A stretch of DNA of 64,000 nt from an uncultured Poribacteria bacterium (GTDB taxonomy: Bacteria > Poribacteria > WGA-4E > WGA-3G), in NCBI GenBank assembly GCA_951828515.1, contig OX639992.1, positions 1,054,001-1,118,000 on the forward strand. The letters run 5' to 3'. Within the stretch, counting starts at the first letter, position 1; each line of letters begins with the position of its first letter. This document shows, piece by piece, positions 8,575 to 17,735 of this stretch. The position numbers were made by a program, and so were the translations under genes. The notes below the pieces were generated by a model that did not search any database, had not been told where the DNA came from, and saw nothing but the letters and a program-made list of their open reading frames with translations.

Positions 8575-9291
8575 ATGACGAACATTACAGCTATCCTCAA
8601 AAAGGAATTTAGAAGTTATTTCAACTCGCCTATCGCGTATATTTTCATCACATTCTTCCTCGGCATTTCTGCCTGGCTTTTCTTCCGAGGGTTTTTTCTG
8701 ATTAACCAAGCTGAGATGCGCGGTTTTTTTGGATTGATGCCGTGGATTTTCCTGTTTTTCATCCCCGCTGTTACGATGAAGCTTTGGGCTGAAGAGAAGA
8801 AGCTCGGCACCGTGGAAATCCTGATGACGCTACCTATTCGAGATTACGAAGTTGTCATCGGGAAATACTTAGCCAGCTTTGCCTTACTGACGGTAACAGT
8901 GTTACTCTCACTCGTTCTTCCGCTTTCGGTCATATACTTGGGGAATCCAGATGGTGGAACCCTCATCGGAGGATACATCGGACTCCTGCTGATGGGTGGG
9001 GCATATATAGCAGTCGGGCTTTTCGCTTCAACGTTGACTGAGAATCAGATTGTCGCCTTTATTCTCGGAATTACTGCCTGTTTTGTGTTACTTATCATCG
9101 GTGAGGACATTGTGCTTTTCAATGCCCCGAATTGGTTATTCCCGATTTTCAGTTATCTGGGTCTCGGCGCACATTATAGCAGTATTCTTCGAGGGGTCCT
9201 TGATTCCCGCGATATTATCTACTATCTGTCGCTCATCGGTTTTTTTCTCTATCTAAGCACATTGTCGGTTGAAAGCCGCAAATGGCGTTAA
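8575..9291 (+). CDS. ABC-2 type permease, GldF-like
   Basis: 238 residues with six hydrophobic helices. It begins ITAILKKEFRSYFNSPIAYIFI, the characteristic N-terminus of GldF/NosY-like permeases in which an amphipathic segment precedes the first membrane helix. WAEEKKLGTVEILMTLPIRDYEVVIGKYLAS is the conserved cytoplasmic coupling region. It partners the ATPase at 7421, but a 215-bp gap with a small GGGAACC/GGTTTCCC hairpin separates them. Its last codons overlap the next gene by 10 nt, which suggests translational coupling. Confidence 0.9.
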   Translation: MTNITAILKKEFRSYFNSPIAYIFITFFLGISAWLFFRGFFLINQAEMRGFFGLMPWIFLFFIPAVTMKLWAEEKKLGTVEILMTLPIRDYEVVIGKYLASFALLTVTVLLSLVLPLSVIYLGNPDGGTLIGGYIGLLLMGGAYIAVGLFASTLTENQIVAFILGITACFVLLIIGEDIVLFNAPNWLFPIFSYLGLGAHYSSILRGVLDSRDIIYYLSLIGFFLYLSTLSVESRKWR

Positions 9292-10949
9292 GAAAGGAGC
9301 AAGCTGTTTTGGTTAATAAACGAATCAAATACGGTGGCAACACCCTCGCTTTTGTAGCAATCATCTTCGGCATTCTCGTGCTGATTAATTTCTTGTCGAC
9401 GCGTCGCTTCATTCGCGCCGATCTCACCGAGGACAAGCGTTATACTATCTCAACAGCAACGAAAAATGTACTGAACACGTTGGACGATATTGTGACGATC
9501 ACCGTCTACTTTTCCACAAATCCGGCGGAAGTCGCGCAAATTCGGCGCGATGTCAGAGATGTATTGGACGAGTACAATGCATTCTCTAAAAGACTCCAGA
9601 TCGATTTTGTGAATCCTGCCGATTTCGATGATGGACAGAAACAGGAACTCCGTTTCAAGGGTATCCCAGAAGTCCAAATCAATGTCGTGAAAAAGGATAA
9701 AGCGGAAATTGCGAACGTCTATATGGGCATCTCTATCGGTTATAGCGGGAAAGAAGAGATCCTACCAGTTGTGCGATCAACCGCTAATTTGGAGTACGAG
9801 CTGACTTCCACTATCCTCAAAGTTACCACCAAAGTGGCAAAGACGGTAGGGTTTTTGACAGGACATGGTGAATTTGACATTAATAATCAAAACCATCAAC
9901 AGTTCCGCCAACTTTTGGATAAAAGTGCCCAAGGGCAATATAATCTCACTTCCGTGAGTCTGCAAGATGGAAAGGTTTCCGTTGACGATAGCGTCGCGAC
10001 GCTGGTTATCGCTGGCGTAAAGCAACCGTTGACGGAGCGTGATAAATACGAACTTGACCAGTTTATTATGCGTGGCGGTAGGGCGATTTTCTTGGTCGAT
10101 CCCATTCAGTTACAACCCGGTACATTACAAGGCGCACCGTTGAGCACCGGTCTGAACGACCTCTTGGAACACTACGGCGCAAAACTCGGAAACAATCTCT
10201 TGCTTGATGCCAGATTCCACGATACGGCGCGATTCCAACAAGGATTCATGACCGTTATTCAGCCCTATCCCTATTTTATTAAAATTGTAAAACCGAATTT
10301 CTCGACGGAACATAGCATCACCAACCAGTTGGAGGCGTTGACATTACCGTGGACGAGTTCTTTAGAGATGGTGACAAAAGACGGAATTACTGCAACGCCA
10401 TTGGCAAAGACGAGTGAAGCAGGACGGAGTATTCAAGGCTATTACAACCTAATGCCGAACGCTCCGATTCCACCCAATGCTGAGTCACAAGTCTATACGG
10501 TTGCTATCGCCTTGGAAGGCAAATTCAAGAGTTTCTATGCAGGTAAAGAGGTTCCACCGGTACCAACCCCAGCAGGTGCTGATCCTACAGAGGGAAGCGA
10601 GGCTCCTACCGCGGTGCCAGATACAGAGACACGAGTTACTAAAACTGAGAGCGAACAGACCCAAATTGTTGTGGTAGGCACGGCGCAATTTCTTACGCAA
10701 TTACGTCCCGATGGCGTTAACTTTTTCTTAAACACCGTGGACTGGCTGACTCTTGGTGATGCTCTTATCGGTATCCGTTCACACACCATCACGGATCGAC
10801 CCCTGCGTGAAGTTTCTGAGATTGAGAAAAACTTTATTAAGTACCTATGTATTGTGGGTGTTCCATTGATAGTTATTATCTTCGGACTCCTCCGATACTT
10901 CCTAAAAAGACGAGCGAAAAGGTTCGTAGAGACCTACGGATCTGTGTAA
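9282..10949 (+). CDS. GldG-like auxiliary protein of the ABC exporter
   Basis: 555 residues. One membrane helix near residues 20-40 is followed by a large extracytoplasmic domain (KRYTISTATKNVLNTLDDIVTITVYFS and FLTGHGEFD are typical of GldG/ABC_transp_aux), and a second helix near residues 520-540 is followed by a basic tail. A Pro/Thr/Glu-rich linker lies around residues 425-455. An alternative TTG start at 9309 has a good AAGGAG ribosome site 9 nt upstream; the ATG at 9282 lies inside the end of the permease gene. The protein is thought to act on the periplasmic side of the GldA/GldF-type transporter. Confidence 0.85.
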   Translation: MALRKEQAVLVNKRIKYGGNTLAFVAIIFGILVLINFLSTRRFIRADLTEDKRYTISTATKNVLNTLDDIVTITVYFSTNPAEVAQIRRDVRDVLDEYNAFSKRLQIDFVNPADFDDGQKQELRFKGIPEVQINVVKKDKAEIANVYMGISIGYSGKEEILPVVRSTANLEYELTSTILKVTTKVAKTVGFLTGHGEFDINNQNHQQFRQLLDKSAQGQYNLTSVSLQDGKVSVDDSVATLVIAGVKQPLTERDKYELDQFIMRGGRAIFLVDPIQLQPGTLQGAPLSTGLNDLLEHYGAKLGNNLLLDARFHDTARFQQGFMTVIQPYPYFIKIVKPNFSTEHSITNQLEALTLPWTSSLEMVTKDGITATPLAKTSEAGRSIQGYYNLMPNAPIPPNAESQVYTVAIALEGKFKSFYAGKEVPPVPTPAGADPTEGSEAPTAVPDTETRVTKTESEQTQIVVVGTAQFLTQLRPDGVNFFLNTVDWLTLGDALIGIRSHTITDRPLREVSEIEKNFIKYLCIVGVPLIVIIFGLLRYFLKRRAKRFVETYGSV

Positions 10950-10961
10950 CTCATCATAATT

Positions 10962-10982
10962 AGCGAGGTTCGGAAACCTCGC
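10962..10982. repeat. GCGAGGTT/AACCTCGC hairpin repeat, inverted orientation
   Basis: A GCGAGGTT stem with its AACCTCGC partner, the same core as the MITE-like elements at 12160, 52699 and 57327, but in the opposite orientation. The clear terminal repeats are missing here. The rest of the 237-bp gap to the next gene also holds a CCACTGCG/CGTAGTGG stem near 11140-11160. Confidence 0.6.
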
Positions 10983-11186
10983 CAGCGATGGGTTTAACGC
11001 TCTAATTGTCCTTAGGACGTAAACCTTAAGCAAAAGCCAGATTAACTTGTAAAGTCAATCTGCGCGGATATCCAATCGTTAAGAAGGGAAGGCGATCTTA
11101 GAGCGTTGCTGCGCTATGTCATTGGAATTAACCGAAAACCACTGCGAAACGTAGTGGAGCAGTGCTCAGATTCCATAGTTTAAAAG

Positions 11187-12152
11187 ATGAGAACGAAACA
11201 ACTCCTTATTTTAGGTGCTATATTTGTCGTTTTGGCAATCGTTATTCTGCTTTTCGAGAACCCTTTCGGGCAGAGCGAATATGAAAAGAAAGTTGAGACA
11301 GCAATGCCCCTGTTTCCGGACTTCAATGAGGAGCAGATTGTCAAAATAGAAATCACTGCCACTGGTGAAACCACAACGCTTTCAAAACAGAATGGCAGTT
11401 GGGTGGTAGCTTCTATGGACAACTATCCTGCGGATAGTGAAGGCGTAGCAGAATTGCTGGCCAAGGTGACCGAATTTAAGAATACACAGCGCGTCTCCAA
11501 TAACCCAGAAAAACAGGCGGAATTCGAGGTGGATAGCACCGGTGTCGAAGCGAAACTGATGGATGCAAACGATAAAGTGTTAGTGCATCTGTTTGTAGGG
11601 AAAACAACTCCGGGTTTTCTAAGCAGTTACGTCCGTCCTGCTAATTCCAACGATGTCTATGTAGCGCAAGGGTATCTCCAATCTGTCTTTAACAAGGACA
11701 CACGTACGTGGAAAGATCGGACTATCTTCAGTTTTAACAAAGGAATTGTCACACAGCTTAACATCATTTCATCAGAGGAGACGGTCGAACTGCGGCTCGA
11801 TGCAGAGGGTACATGGCATATGCTCAAGCCTGTAGTCGCTGTTGCTAAAACAACGGAGGTTGACACGCTTCTGACAACTTTCAGCGAGTTGGACACAGAC
11901 GATTTCGCTGAAGCGACGGATGAACTTGCTGAATACGGGTTAGACACACCCCAATCCACTATTTCCGCTATACTGAACGATGGCACAACCGCAACCCTGC
12001 ACGTCGGGAAAGAGGAGGAGGGTAAACTTTACGTCAAGCGTGACGACAAGGATACTGTCTTCAGGCTCTTCAAGTCGAATGTAGATAGTTTAATAAAGAA
12101 ATCCGATGCTCTCAAGGCTGAAGAACCACCCCCAGAAATTGAAACTGAATAG
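11187..12152 (+). CDS. DUF4340 domain protein of the Gld-type exporter cluster
   Basis: 321 residues. A single N-terminal signal-anchor (LLILGAIFVVLAIVILLF) is followed by two repeated DUF4340 modules in which short beta-rich stretches such as IVKIEITATGETTTLSK and QLNIISSEETVELRL alternate with segments such as TLHVGKEEEGKLYVK. The protein is predicted to be anchored in the membrane and exposed outside the cytoplasm. DUF4340 genes regularly follow gldG-like genes, as here. The 237-bp gap contains a hairpin repeat, so it may have separate transcription. The biochemical role is unknown. Confidence 0.85.
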   Translation: MRTKQLLILGAIFVVLAIVILLFENPFGQSEYEKKVETAMPLFPDFNEEQIVKIEITATGETTTLSKQNGSWVVASMDNYPADSEGVAELLAKVTEFKNTQRVSNNPEKQAEFEVDSTGVEAKLMDANDKVLVHLFVGKTTPGFLSSYVRPANSNDVYVAQGYLQSVFNKDTRTWKDRTIFSFNKGIVTQLNIISSEETVELRLDAEGTWHMLKPVVAVAKTTEVDTLLTTFSELDTDDFAEATDELAEYGLDTPQSTISAILNDGTTATLHVGKEEEGKLYVKRDDKDTVFRLFKSNVDSLIKKSDALKAEEPPPEIETE

Positions 12153-12159
12153 GTTTTTT

Positions 12160-12276
12160 ATGGTGAATTATGGAAATAAGTTTACATTTCAATAGACGCA
12201 AAAACCCGTCCACATCGCTGGCGAGGTTTCCGAACCTCGCCGTTAGAGTGTATAGGTAATTCTAAAATCTACCATA
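12160..12276. repeat. MITE-like element, copy A
   Basis: About 117 bp bounded by TATGGTGAA on the left and CTACCATA on the right, with the central hairpin GGCGAGGTT/AACCTCGCC at 12220-12241 followed by a GAGTGTA and TAATTCT tract. It shares this layout with 52699-52802 and 57327-57442. Confidence 0.6.
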
Positions 12277-12310
12277 GTATTGAGTTTCAGTTTCCCTTTA
12301 CGCCATTTAA

Positions 12311-12330
12311 CCGCAAGGTAAAATTAAAAA
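12311..12330 (+). repeat. Repeat-derived leader 20-mer (copy 1)
   Basis: CCGCAAGGTAAAATTAAAAA, upstream of the SIMPL gene. Nearly the same 20-mer occurs at 53086, and in reverse at 44717 and 48870. It carries an AAGG that could serve as a ribosome site. Confidence 0.6.
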
Positions 12331-12343
12331 AAGGAAATTTACC

Positions 12344-13081
12344 GTGAGGATATTAAAATTTTTATGTTTAGGGTTGAGCGCATTAATTGCCATAACGCTC
12401 ACTGGATGCGAACCACAAATCATAGGACCTTTACTTCAGTCACAGGAGAGTGGGAAAATCCACGTGACAGGAAGCGGTTCGGTCGTCAGTGAACCCGATA
12501 TAGCAACGCTGCATTTAGGTGTATCCGTTGAGAAAGAGACGGTCGCAGAGGCACGGGAGGCAGCCGCAGCCGCAATGACAGGGGTGATAGCCGCTCTGAA
12601 AGCCAATGACATCGCTGAAAACGATATTCGGACAGAAAGATTTAGCATCTACCCGCAGTACGATTACACGGATAATGGACGTGTCCTTCGTGGATATAGT
12701 GTGAACAACACCGTTAGTGCAAAGGTGCGGGAATTGGAGAATCTCAGTGACGTAATTGATGATGCCGCCGAAGCAGGTGGAGATATTGTCGTTGTGAACT
12801 CTATTCAATTTATGGTTGAAAATCCGACGCCACTGCAGGCACAGGCGCGTGCTTTAGCGGCAAAAGATGCGGCGGCGAAAGCGCAAACTTTGGCAGAAGC
12901 GAGTGGTGTTACGCTTGGAAAACCTATAACGATTACAGAGACGACCTCCGGAGGCCGTCCTCCGATCGCCTTTGCCAAGAGTGAGGAATTTGCCGCTGAT
13001 AGTGCCAGCAGTTCAACCCCTATTGAAGCCGGTGAACTCACCATCATTGTGAATATCACAGTGGTTTATGAGATTGAGTAA
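12344..13081 (+). CDS. SIMPL (DUF541) domain lipoprotein
   Basis: 245 residues from a GTG start with an AAAAGGAAA ribosome site. A lipoprotein signal peptide ends in the lipobox LTGC, so Cys22 would be lipidated and the protein anchored in a membrane. The rest is one SIMPL domain: GSVVSEPDIATLHLGVSVEKETVAEA, then RTERFSIYPQYDY and the C-terminal IVNITVVYEIE. SIMPL proteins such as E. coli YggE are envelope proteins linked to oxidative stress, but their molecular function is not settled. It lies downstream of the exporter cluster and is separated from it by a MITE-like element. Confidence 0.88.
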   Translation: MRILKFLCLGLSALIAITLTGCEPQIIGPLLQSQESGKIHVTGSGSVVSEPDIATLHLGVSVEKETVAEAREAAAAAMTGVIAALKANDIAENDIRTERFSIYPQYDYTDNGRVLRGYSVNNTVSAKVRELENLSDVIDDAAEAGGDIVVVNSIQFMVENPTPLQAQARALAAKDAAAKAQTLAEASGVTLGKPITITETTSGGRPPIAFAKSEEFAADSASSSTPIEAGELTIIVNITVVYEIE

Positions 13082-13102
13082 GATTTCCTCGAAAGCACTG
13101 TG

Positions 13103-13131
13103 GGGACAGGCTTGGAGCCTGTCCCTTGTTA
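13103..13131 (+). terminator. Hairpin terminator after the SIMPL gene
   Basis: GGGACAGGC (13103-13111) pairs with GCCTGTCCC (13117-13125) around TTGGA, followed by TTGTTATTT. It lies 20 bp after the stop codon and also faces the end of the convergent restriction gene. Confidence 0.6.
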
Positions 13132-13283
13132 TTTAATCACAGGAACCTTACACCATCCCTGTCCTTCTGTGAACTCTCGGACACTGAAACACCAGACAAC
13201 AATCCGCTTTTAGTGAAATCATCCCAGTATTACCAATATGATTACAAACCCATCACTTGAAAAATTCTATAAGGTGGTCTTTA

Positions 13284-14144
13284 TTAATCATCTACCAATA
13301 GATTCGTCTGAAAAATAAGGAATTTTCCATTAAAATGATGTTGGAGAACAAAAACTTCCATCTGTGAAAATAACTCTTCACATTCCATTTCCTGAAAGGC
13401 TATCTGCATCTTATCCTGATGTTGATGCTGCTCGGTATCACTATGACATGGCACAGCAAAACTCAGTGTGTTGTCACCAATTTGAGGATACTGATTCGGA
13501 TTCAAAATATTTGCGCCAGCCTTAACCTCGGTCATGATCCGAAAGCGCATCTTTACTGAAGCATCGTCCACGTTTCTCACTCTACTGAAGGTTTGCTGTT
13601 CGCTGAACAGTTCCAGCAATTTCTGTCTCATTGATACCGATAGAGTTTCACCAAGTTCGTTTAGTCTTTCTTCTAATGCTTGACCAAAAGATTCTGAAAT
13701 CAAGGTCGAAACAGGGACTGTCTCAAAAAACCTTCCGTGAGTCAAGCAGGCTTTCACGTTTGACTGTTTCCTACCACGAATCAGATAGAAAACTTGGCGA
13801 ATGGGTAAGGACAGTATATTATTACCTGCTTCTTGCATCTGTGTTCGGATCTTGTTTGCCTGCCCTTCGATTAACTTCCTAATATCCTTCTCACCTGTTG
13901 GAATTGTTGAATTGAAGGAAGCCACCGAGTATTTATCTTTGCTCTCCTTAAGCTCAATTAATTCCCCACCAGTAAATTGTTCATTATCGTTATTGAGTTT
14001 CATGGCTAAGTCGGGAAATTTACCATCACCGACACAAGAAAGCATTTGCTCATCAAACGGAAAACTTTCAAGTTTATTTTCCGAGAGAAGTTCCTCTTTT
14101 TTTTGGCACAAATCGGCGAAAAAATGATAAATTGAGTAAGTCAT
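13284..14144 (-). CDS. Type II restriction endonuclease (PD-ExK-like) paired with the adjacent methyltransferase
   Basis: 286 residues. A PD-(D/E)xK active site can be read: Pro44-Asp45 in GKFPDLAMKL, then Glu64-x-Lys66 in GGELIELKES. This nuclease geometry, with the gene starting exactly where the methyltransferase gene stops (TAA then ATG, no gap), makes it the restriction partner of that enzyme. The recognition site cannot be deduced. The N-terminal 30 residues are helical. It would cut unmodified incoming DNA in the cytoplasm. Translation is probably coupled to the methyltransferase. Confidence 0.75.
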   Translation of the reverse strand: MTYSIYHFFADLCQKKEELLSENKLESFPFDEQMLSCVGDGKFPDLAMKLNNDNEQFTGGELIELKESKDKYSVASFNSTIPTGEKDIRKLIEGQANKIRTQMQEAGNNILSLPIRQVFYLIRGRKQSNVKACLTHGRFFETVPVSTLISESFGQALEERLNELGETLSVSMRQKLLELFSEQQTFSRVRNVDDASVKMRFRIMTEVKAGANILNPNQYPQIGDNTLSFAVPCHSDTEQHQHQDKMQIAFQEMECEELFSQMEVFVLQHHFNGKFLIFQTNLLVDD

Positions 14145-15062
14145 TTATTGATTTGACTCAAGGAAAGCCATCTGTTTAGCAGTGGGTTCATCAGGAGATG
14201 CGAATTTCCTGCTTTGTCCGTGTTCTCCCCAAATTGCCTCTAAATCCGGCGTACATGCGTAATCCTTGAAAAAGCGCGAGACATCGTCTGATTTTCTCCA
14301 TTCGGTAAGTCTGTTTTGAATAAGCGTGATATTGTGGGAGTCGAGTTCAATTCCTATTGATTTTCTCTCTAATTGTTCAGCAACAACCAGTGTTGTTCCT
14401 GAGCCTGCGAACGGATCGAGAACAACATCGCCAGGGTTTGTGGAAGAGAGAATAATCCGAAGGAGGAGTTGAATAGGTGCCTGCTGCTTGTGCAAGCGAT
14501 TCCCCTCTGTGTCTCGTAGTGCTTCATCACCCGCAAAATAGCCAGAGGTCAACTCACGAATATCATCCCAGACATCGGTAACAAACATACCGTTTTCTCG
14601 GGCGTGTTTGTAATCTGCAGGCAGCGGTGGGTCGATACGTAGACGATGGAAGACACGCGGCGTTTTGCCTTTCGTCGCAAACGCGATGATCTGGTAATGC
14701 TTACCGAAACGTTTTGTCCCTGGCACCGCCGAAGTTTTCTTTTTCCAGATAATCAGGTTTTGAAAGGTCCATCCGGCATCGCGCAAGCATTGTAGAACAA
14801 ACTCTGTATTCTTCTCGCGCTGCATGAAATAGATTGCTCCACCCTCCGAAGTCAATGTATACAACTTTCCACAGATCTCACGCATCCACCCCCAATATTC
14901 CTCTGGGGGTAGGTTATCATCCCAGGCATTGTAAGCCTTATCCTGATTAAAGGGTGGATCAAGAAAGGAGAGATCTATTCTCGGCGCGAAGTCGCTCCGA
15001 GACAAGGCAGTTGTGCAACTCTCATGAAGTACAGTGCAGTTTTTTCCCAATGAATTGTCCAT
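14145..15062 (-). CDS. Site-specific DNA methyltransferase, beta class (N6-adenine or N4-cytosine)
   Basis: 305 residues. The catalytic DPPF (residues 35-38) lies before the AdoMet motif DPFAGSGT (216-223), the beta-class order. Asp-Pro-Pro-Phe indicates methylation of an exocyclic amino group, most often adenine N6. The central part holds the target-recognition region. The gene is the first large gene of a minus-strand restriction-modification unit, with a small acidic ORF 21 bp upstream and the endonuclease abutting its stop. The C-terminal tail after residue about 245 is less conserved. Confidence 0.9.
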   Translation of the reverse strand: MDNSLGKNCTVLHESCTTALSRSDFAPRIDLSFLDPPFNQDKAYNAWDDNLPPEEYWGWMREICGKLYTLTSEGGAIYFMQREKNTEFVLQCLRDAGWTFQNLIIWKKKTSAVPGTKRFGKHYQIIAFATKGKTPRVFHRLRIDPPLPADYKHARENGMFVTDVWDDIRELTSGYFAGDEALRDTEGNRLHKQQAPIQLLLRIILSSTNPGDVVLDPFAGSGTTLVVAEQLERKSIGIELDSHNITLIQNRLTEWRKSDDVSRFFKDYACTPDLEAIWGEHGQSRKFASPDEPTAKQMAFLESNQ

Positions 15063-15083
15063 AGTGTTGACACGTTCTCGCAG

Positions 15084-15287
15084 TTAGGATGAGTCCGAGT
15101 TCGTTTCCTCTGAAGGTTTGCCCCACGGCTCATTCTCTAAATCACGGACCGCAGCACCTAACTCACCCCAAAGATACTCGTCCCATAAATCCTCGGACAG
15201 CATTTCCAGTTGTCGGTGTCGGATGTAGTCACGAAACTGATCGCTTTTCGGATCATCTGATTCAGGGGTTTGTGTTTGTTCTTTCAT
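15084..15287 (-). CDS. Small acidic protein upstream of the restriction-modification genes
   Basis: 67 residues from ATG 15287 (a GTG at 15305 would add six). It is rich in Asp/Glu, ends EETNSDSS, and contains RDYIRHRQLEMLSEDLWDEYLWGELGAAVRDLENEPWG. I recognise no helix-turn-helix, so it does not look like a standard C (controller) protein. The 21-bp spacing to the methyltransferase implies one transcript. A role as an accessory or partner protein of the restriction system is possible but unsupported. Confidence 0.45.
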   Translation of the reverse strand: MKEQTQTPESDDPKSDQFRDYIRHRQLEMLSEDLWDEYLWGELGAAVRDLENEPWGKPSEETNSDSS

Positions 15288-15335
15288 AATGCGTATACTC
15301 TCCACACAGGTTGCGTTTCACTGCACCTGCAAGCC

Positions 15336-17030
15336 TCAGATCCTGATTAGTTTTCCAGCGAGACGACCGGTATGGTTATCGTTCTCAACGACAACTTTAC
15401 CGTTCACAAGGGTGTAGTCGTAACCTTGTGCTCGCTGCGTCCAACGTCCAGCACCAACTGGTAGGTCATACACAAATTCTGGGATTTCCATGCGGAGGTT
15501 TTCTGCATCAATCACATTGACATCGGCATAATACCCTGGCTTTAATAACCCGCGCTCAGGGATTCCAAAGGCTTCTGCGCCATCGGAAGTCAACCGACGA
15601 ACCGTTTCCTCCAAACTAAACACTTGTCGTTCGCTGTGCCAAAATGTCAGAGCATGCGTCGAGAGAGAGGCATCGCAGATTGCATTTACATGCGCGCCTG
15701 CATCACCGAGACCAAGGAGGGTGTCTCGGTAGCGCACGACTTCTTCGACATGTGCAAGATTATGATTGTTCGTTGCAAAGGCGAATAACTGTCGCCCACC
15801 AGTTTCGTAGAATAAGCGGACAATTGTCTCTATTGGGCGTTCGTTATTTTCATCGGCAATGTTGCATAGCAGGTTCTCCGGTTTGCGGACATATTCGCAC
15901 TCCGCGGGTCCGAAACGGTATAATATTTTACCGAGACGTTCATCGCTTTCTGCCGGAATATCCAAGAGACGTGCCTGTGTCTTTTCATCTTGGATTGCTG
16001 TCAACCGTTCAGGATAAGGGAGGCTGTATAATTCCCGCCACGCACTCGCGTCGCGAATCGGCATCCAATTGCAAAGTCCAACCATTACCGTGTTAACGCG
16101 GGAAGATACCATCGGACGCGCCTGTGCTCCCGCGGCTCGTTCTTCGTCAAGCCATCCCAGATATAGGGTCTGGATCGTCGGTACCGCTTCATGGGTGAAC
16201 GCACTGAAGATGACAGGACACCCGCTCTGCCGGTTCACCTCAGCGATACGGTGGATCTCTTTTCGTGTTTCTGGATACTCCGTTGTCGGATAGTCCTCAT
16301 ATTCCCCGAAACCGGGTGCCCATTGGAAAATTCCCTTGTTATGTCTTTCAATAGCTTGTGCAAGCGCGACAAGTTCATCAAGGTGTGCGAATGTGCCGGG
16401 AATCGGAATGCCTTCAGAAGTTTTGTGGGTAAGCGTTCGAGAGGTAGAGAATCCCAATGCTCCCGCCTCCATCGCTTCATCAACGGAGGCTTGCATTACC
16501 TTCATTTCGTCAGGAGTTGGGTTTCTGTCTCTTTTTAGACTCTCTTCACCCATTGCGTGGTAGCGTGTTGCCGCATGCCCAATCATACCGCAGACATTCA
16601 TACCCTTCGGACACGCATCCAACGCGTCGTAGTACTCCCCGAAGGTTTCCCAATTCCAACGCAGACTTGACATAATGCTTTCCGCAGGAATTCCTTCAAC
16701 ACTTTCGAGAACCTTTGCTAAAACCATGTGGTCGGCTTGCTTGACAGGTGCAAAACTTACACCGCAACTGCCGAGGACCAGTGTAGTGATGCCGTGCCAA
16801 CATGTCGGTGTACCGAGTGGATCCCACATGAACTGAGCATCCATGTGTGTATGCGTATCTATAAAGCCCGGTGTGACGAGTCTGTCCGTTGCATCAATTG
16901 TCTGGTACGCCGCATCCGGAACGTCGCCTACGCCTGTGATGTGTTCGCCGCTGATGGCAATGTCGGCTTTAAAACCAGGCGTACCTGTTCCATCGATAAC
17001 TGTTCCGTTGCGGATGACAAGATCATACAC
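15336..17030 (-). CDS. N-acyl-D-amino-acid deacylase (D-aminoacylase family amidohydrolase)
   Basis: 564 residues, usual for the family. The amidohydrolase metal motif HTHMD appears in LVTPGFIDTHTHMDAQFMWD (near residue 60), followed by GSCGVSFAP, the conserved active-site Cys region of D-aminoacylases, and GLGDAGAHVNAICDASLSTHALTFW near the C-terminus. The final beta-sandwich (GYYADVNVIDAENL, GKVVVENDNHTGRLAG) closes the metal-dependent hydrolase fold. It should release D-amino acids from N-acyl derivatives or act on related N-acylated compounds. It stands alone between the small restriction-unit ORF and the BFN gene. Confidence 0.9.
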   Translation of the reverse strand: MYDLVIRNGTVIDGTGTPGFKADIAISGEHITGVGDVPDAAYQTIDATDRLVTPGFIDTHTHMDAQFMWDPLGTPTCWHGITTLVLGSCGVSFAPVKQADHMVLAKVLESVEGIPAESIMSSLRWNWETFGEYYDALDACPKGMNVCGMIGHAATRYHAMGEESLKRDRNPTPDEMKVMQASVDEAMEAGALGFSTSRTLTHKTSEGIPIPGTFAHLDELVALAQAIERHNKGIFQWAPGFGEYEDYPTTEYPETRKEIHRIAEVNRQSGCPVIFSAFTHEAVPTIQTLYLGWLDEERAAGAQARPMVSSRVNTVMVGLCNWMPIRDASAWRELYSLPYPERLTAIQDEKTQARLLDIPAESDERLGKILYRFGPAECEYVRKPENLLCNIADENNERPIETIVRLFYETGGRQLFAFATNNHNLAHVEEVVRYRDTLLGLGDAGAHVNAICDASLSTHALTFWHSERQVFSLEETVRRLTSDGAEAFGIPERGLLKPGYYADVNVIDAENLRMEIPEFVYDLPVGAGRWTQRAQGYDYTLVNGKVVVENDNHTGRLAGKLIRI

Positions 17031-17095
17031 TGTTTCGCTCCTTTACCGAGTAGTACACTACTGAATTTGACGCGTCTCAGAACAGCCTTTTTGGA

Positions 17096-17605
17096 TTAGA
17101 CTGTATACTGTTTTAGCGTATCGTCGTCTAAATTCTCCAAGACATCTTTCGTATCAGGTTTTTGTCCCTTGTCGAGTTCCTGCTCAGAGAAGCCTTGTTC
17201 TGCAAGCACCTCTTCAACGACATAGATGGGGGCTTCGCAGCGAAGTGCGAGCGCGATCGCATCACTCGGACGACAATCAACGTCAATATTGTCCCCTTTC
17301 ACTTCCAATGTCACGTGTGCATAGAAAGTCCGTTCTTCAAAAGCGCGTACACACACGGCTGTAACTTTTGCCTCAAGGGTTTCAATCATAGTCTTGAGCA
17401 GGTCATGTGTCATCGGGCGCGGGAGTTGCATTTTCTCTATATGCATCTGGATAGCCGCCGCCTCCGATTCTCCGATCCAAATCAGCAATATCCGATTTGA
17501 ATCTTCTGCTTTCTCCTTCAGGACAACTATCGGGGCACCCGTGCCACGATCGATTGAGAGGAAATTAACTTTAACCTCGACTTTTGCTTGTTTTTCTTTT
17601 TCCAT
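17096..17605 (-). CDS. Bifunctional nuclease family protein (BFN/DUF151)
   Basis: 169 residues, a single BFN domain. Diagnostic stretches are RILLIWIGESEAAAIQMHIEK, RPMTHDLLKTMIE and DVDCRPSDAIALALRCEAPIYV, the last being the most conserved motif of the family. Members have been reported with DNase and RNase activity in plants and are widespread in bacteria, where the function is poorly known. A poly-Lys/Glu N-terminus (MEKEKQAKVEV) precedes the domain, and the acidic C-terminus (NLDDDTL) is typical. Confidence 0.88.
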   Translation of the reverse strand: MEKEKQAKVEVKVNFLSIDRGTGAPIVVLKEKAEDSNRILLIWIGESEAAAIQMHIEKMQLPRPMTHDLLKTMIETLEAKVTAVCVRAFEERTFYAHVTLEVKGDNIDVDCRPSDAIALALRCEAPIYVVEEVLAEQGFSEQELDKGQKPDTKDVLENLDDDTLKQYTV

Positions 17606-17682
17606 CTGTGCATCCTTTCATAATATTGGCTATCAGCAATCAGTGAAAGACGCAAGCGTTACAGAACGCCTCTTTTCTTTAC

Positions 17683-17735
17683 TGACCGCTGACTGCTGAT
17701 GGTTTCCGACTGCCATTCTTGCTGACTGCTATTCT
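17683..17735. repeat. 7-bp-period repeat tract (copy 1)
   Basis: Runs of GACCGCT/GACTGCT-like heptads in the gap between the flotillin and BFN genes. The same period and similar heptads recur at 19593, 19705, 21270, 21331, 50035 and 54565. Confidence 0.55.
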
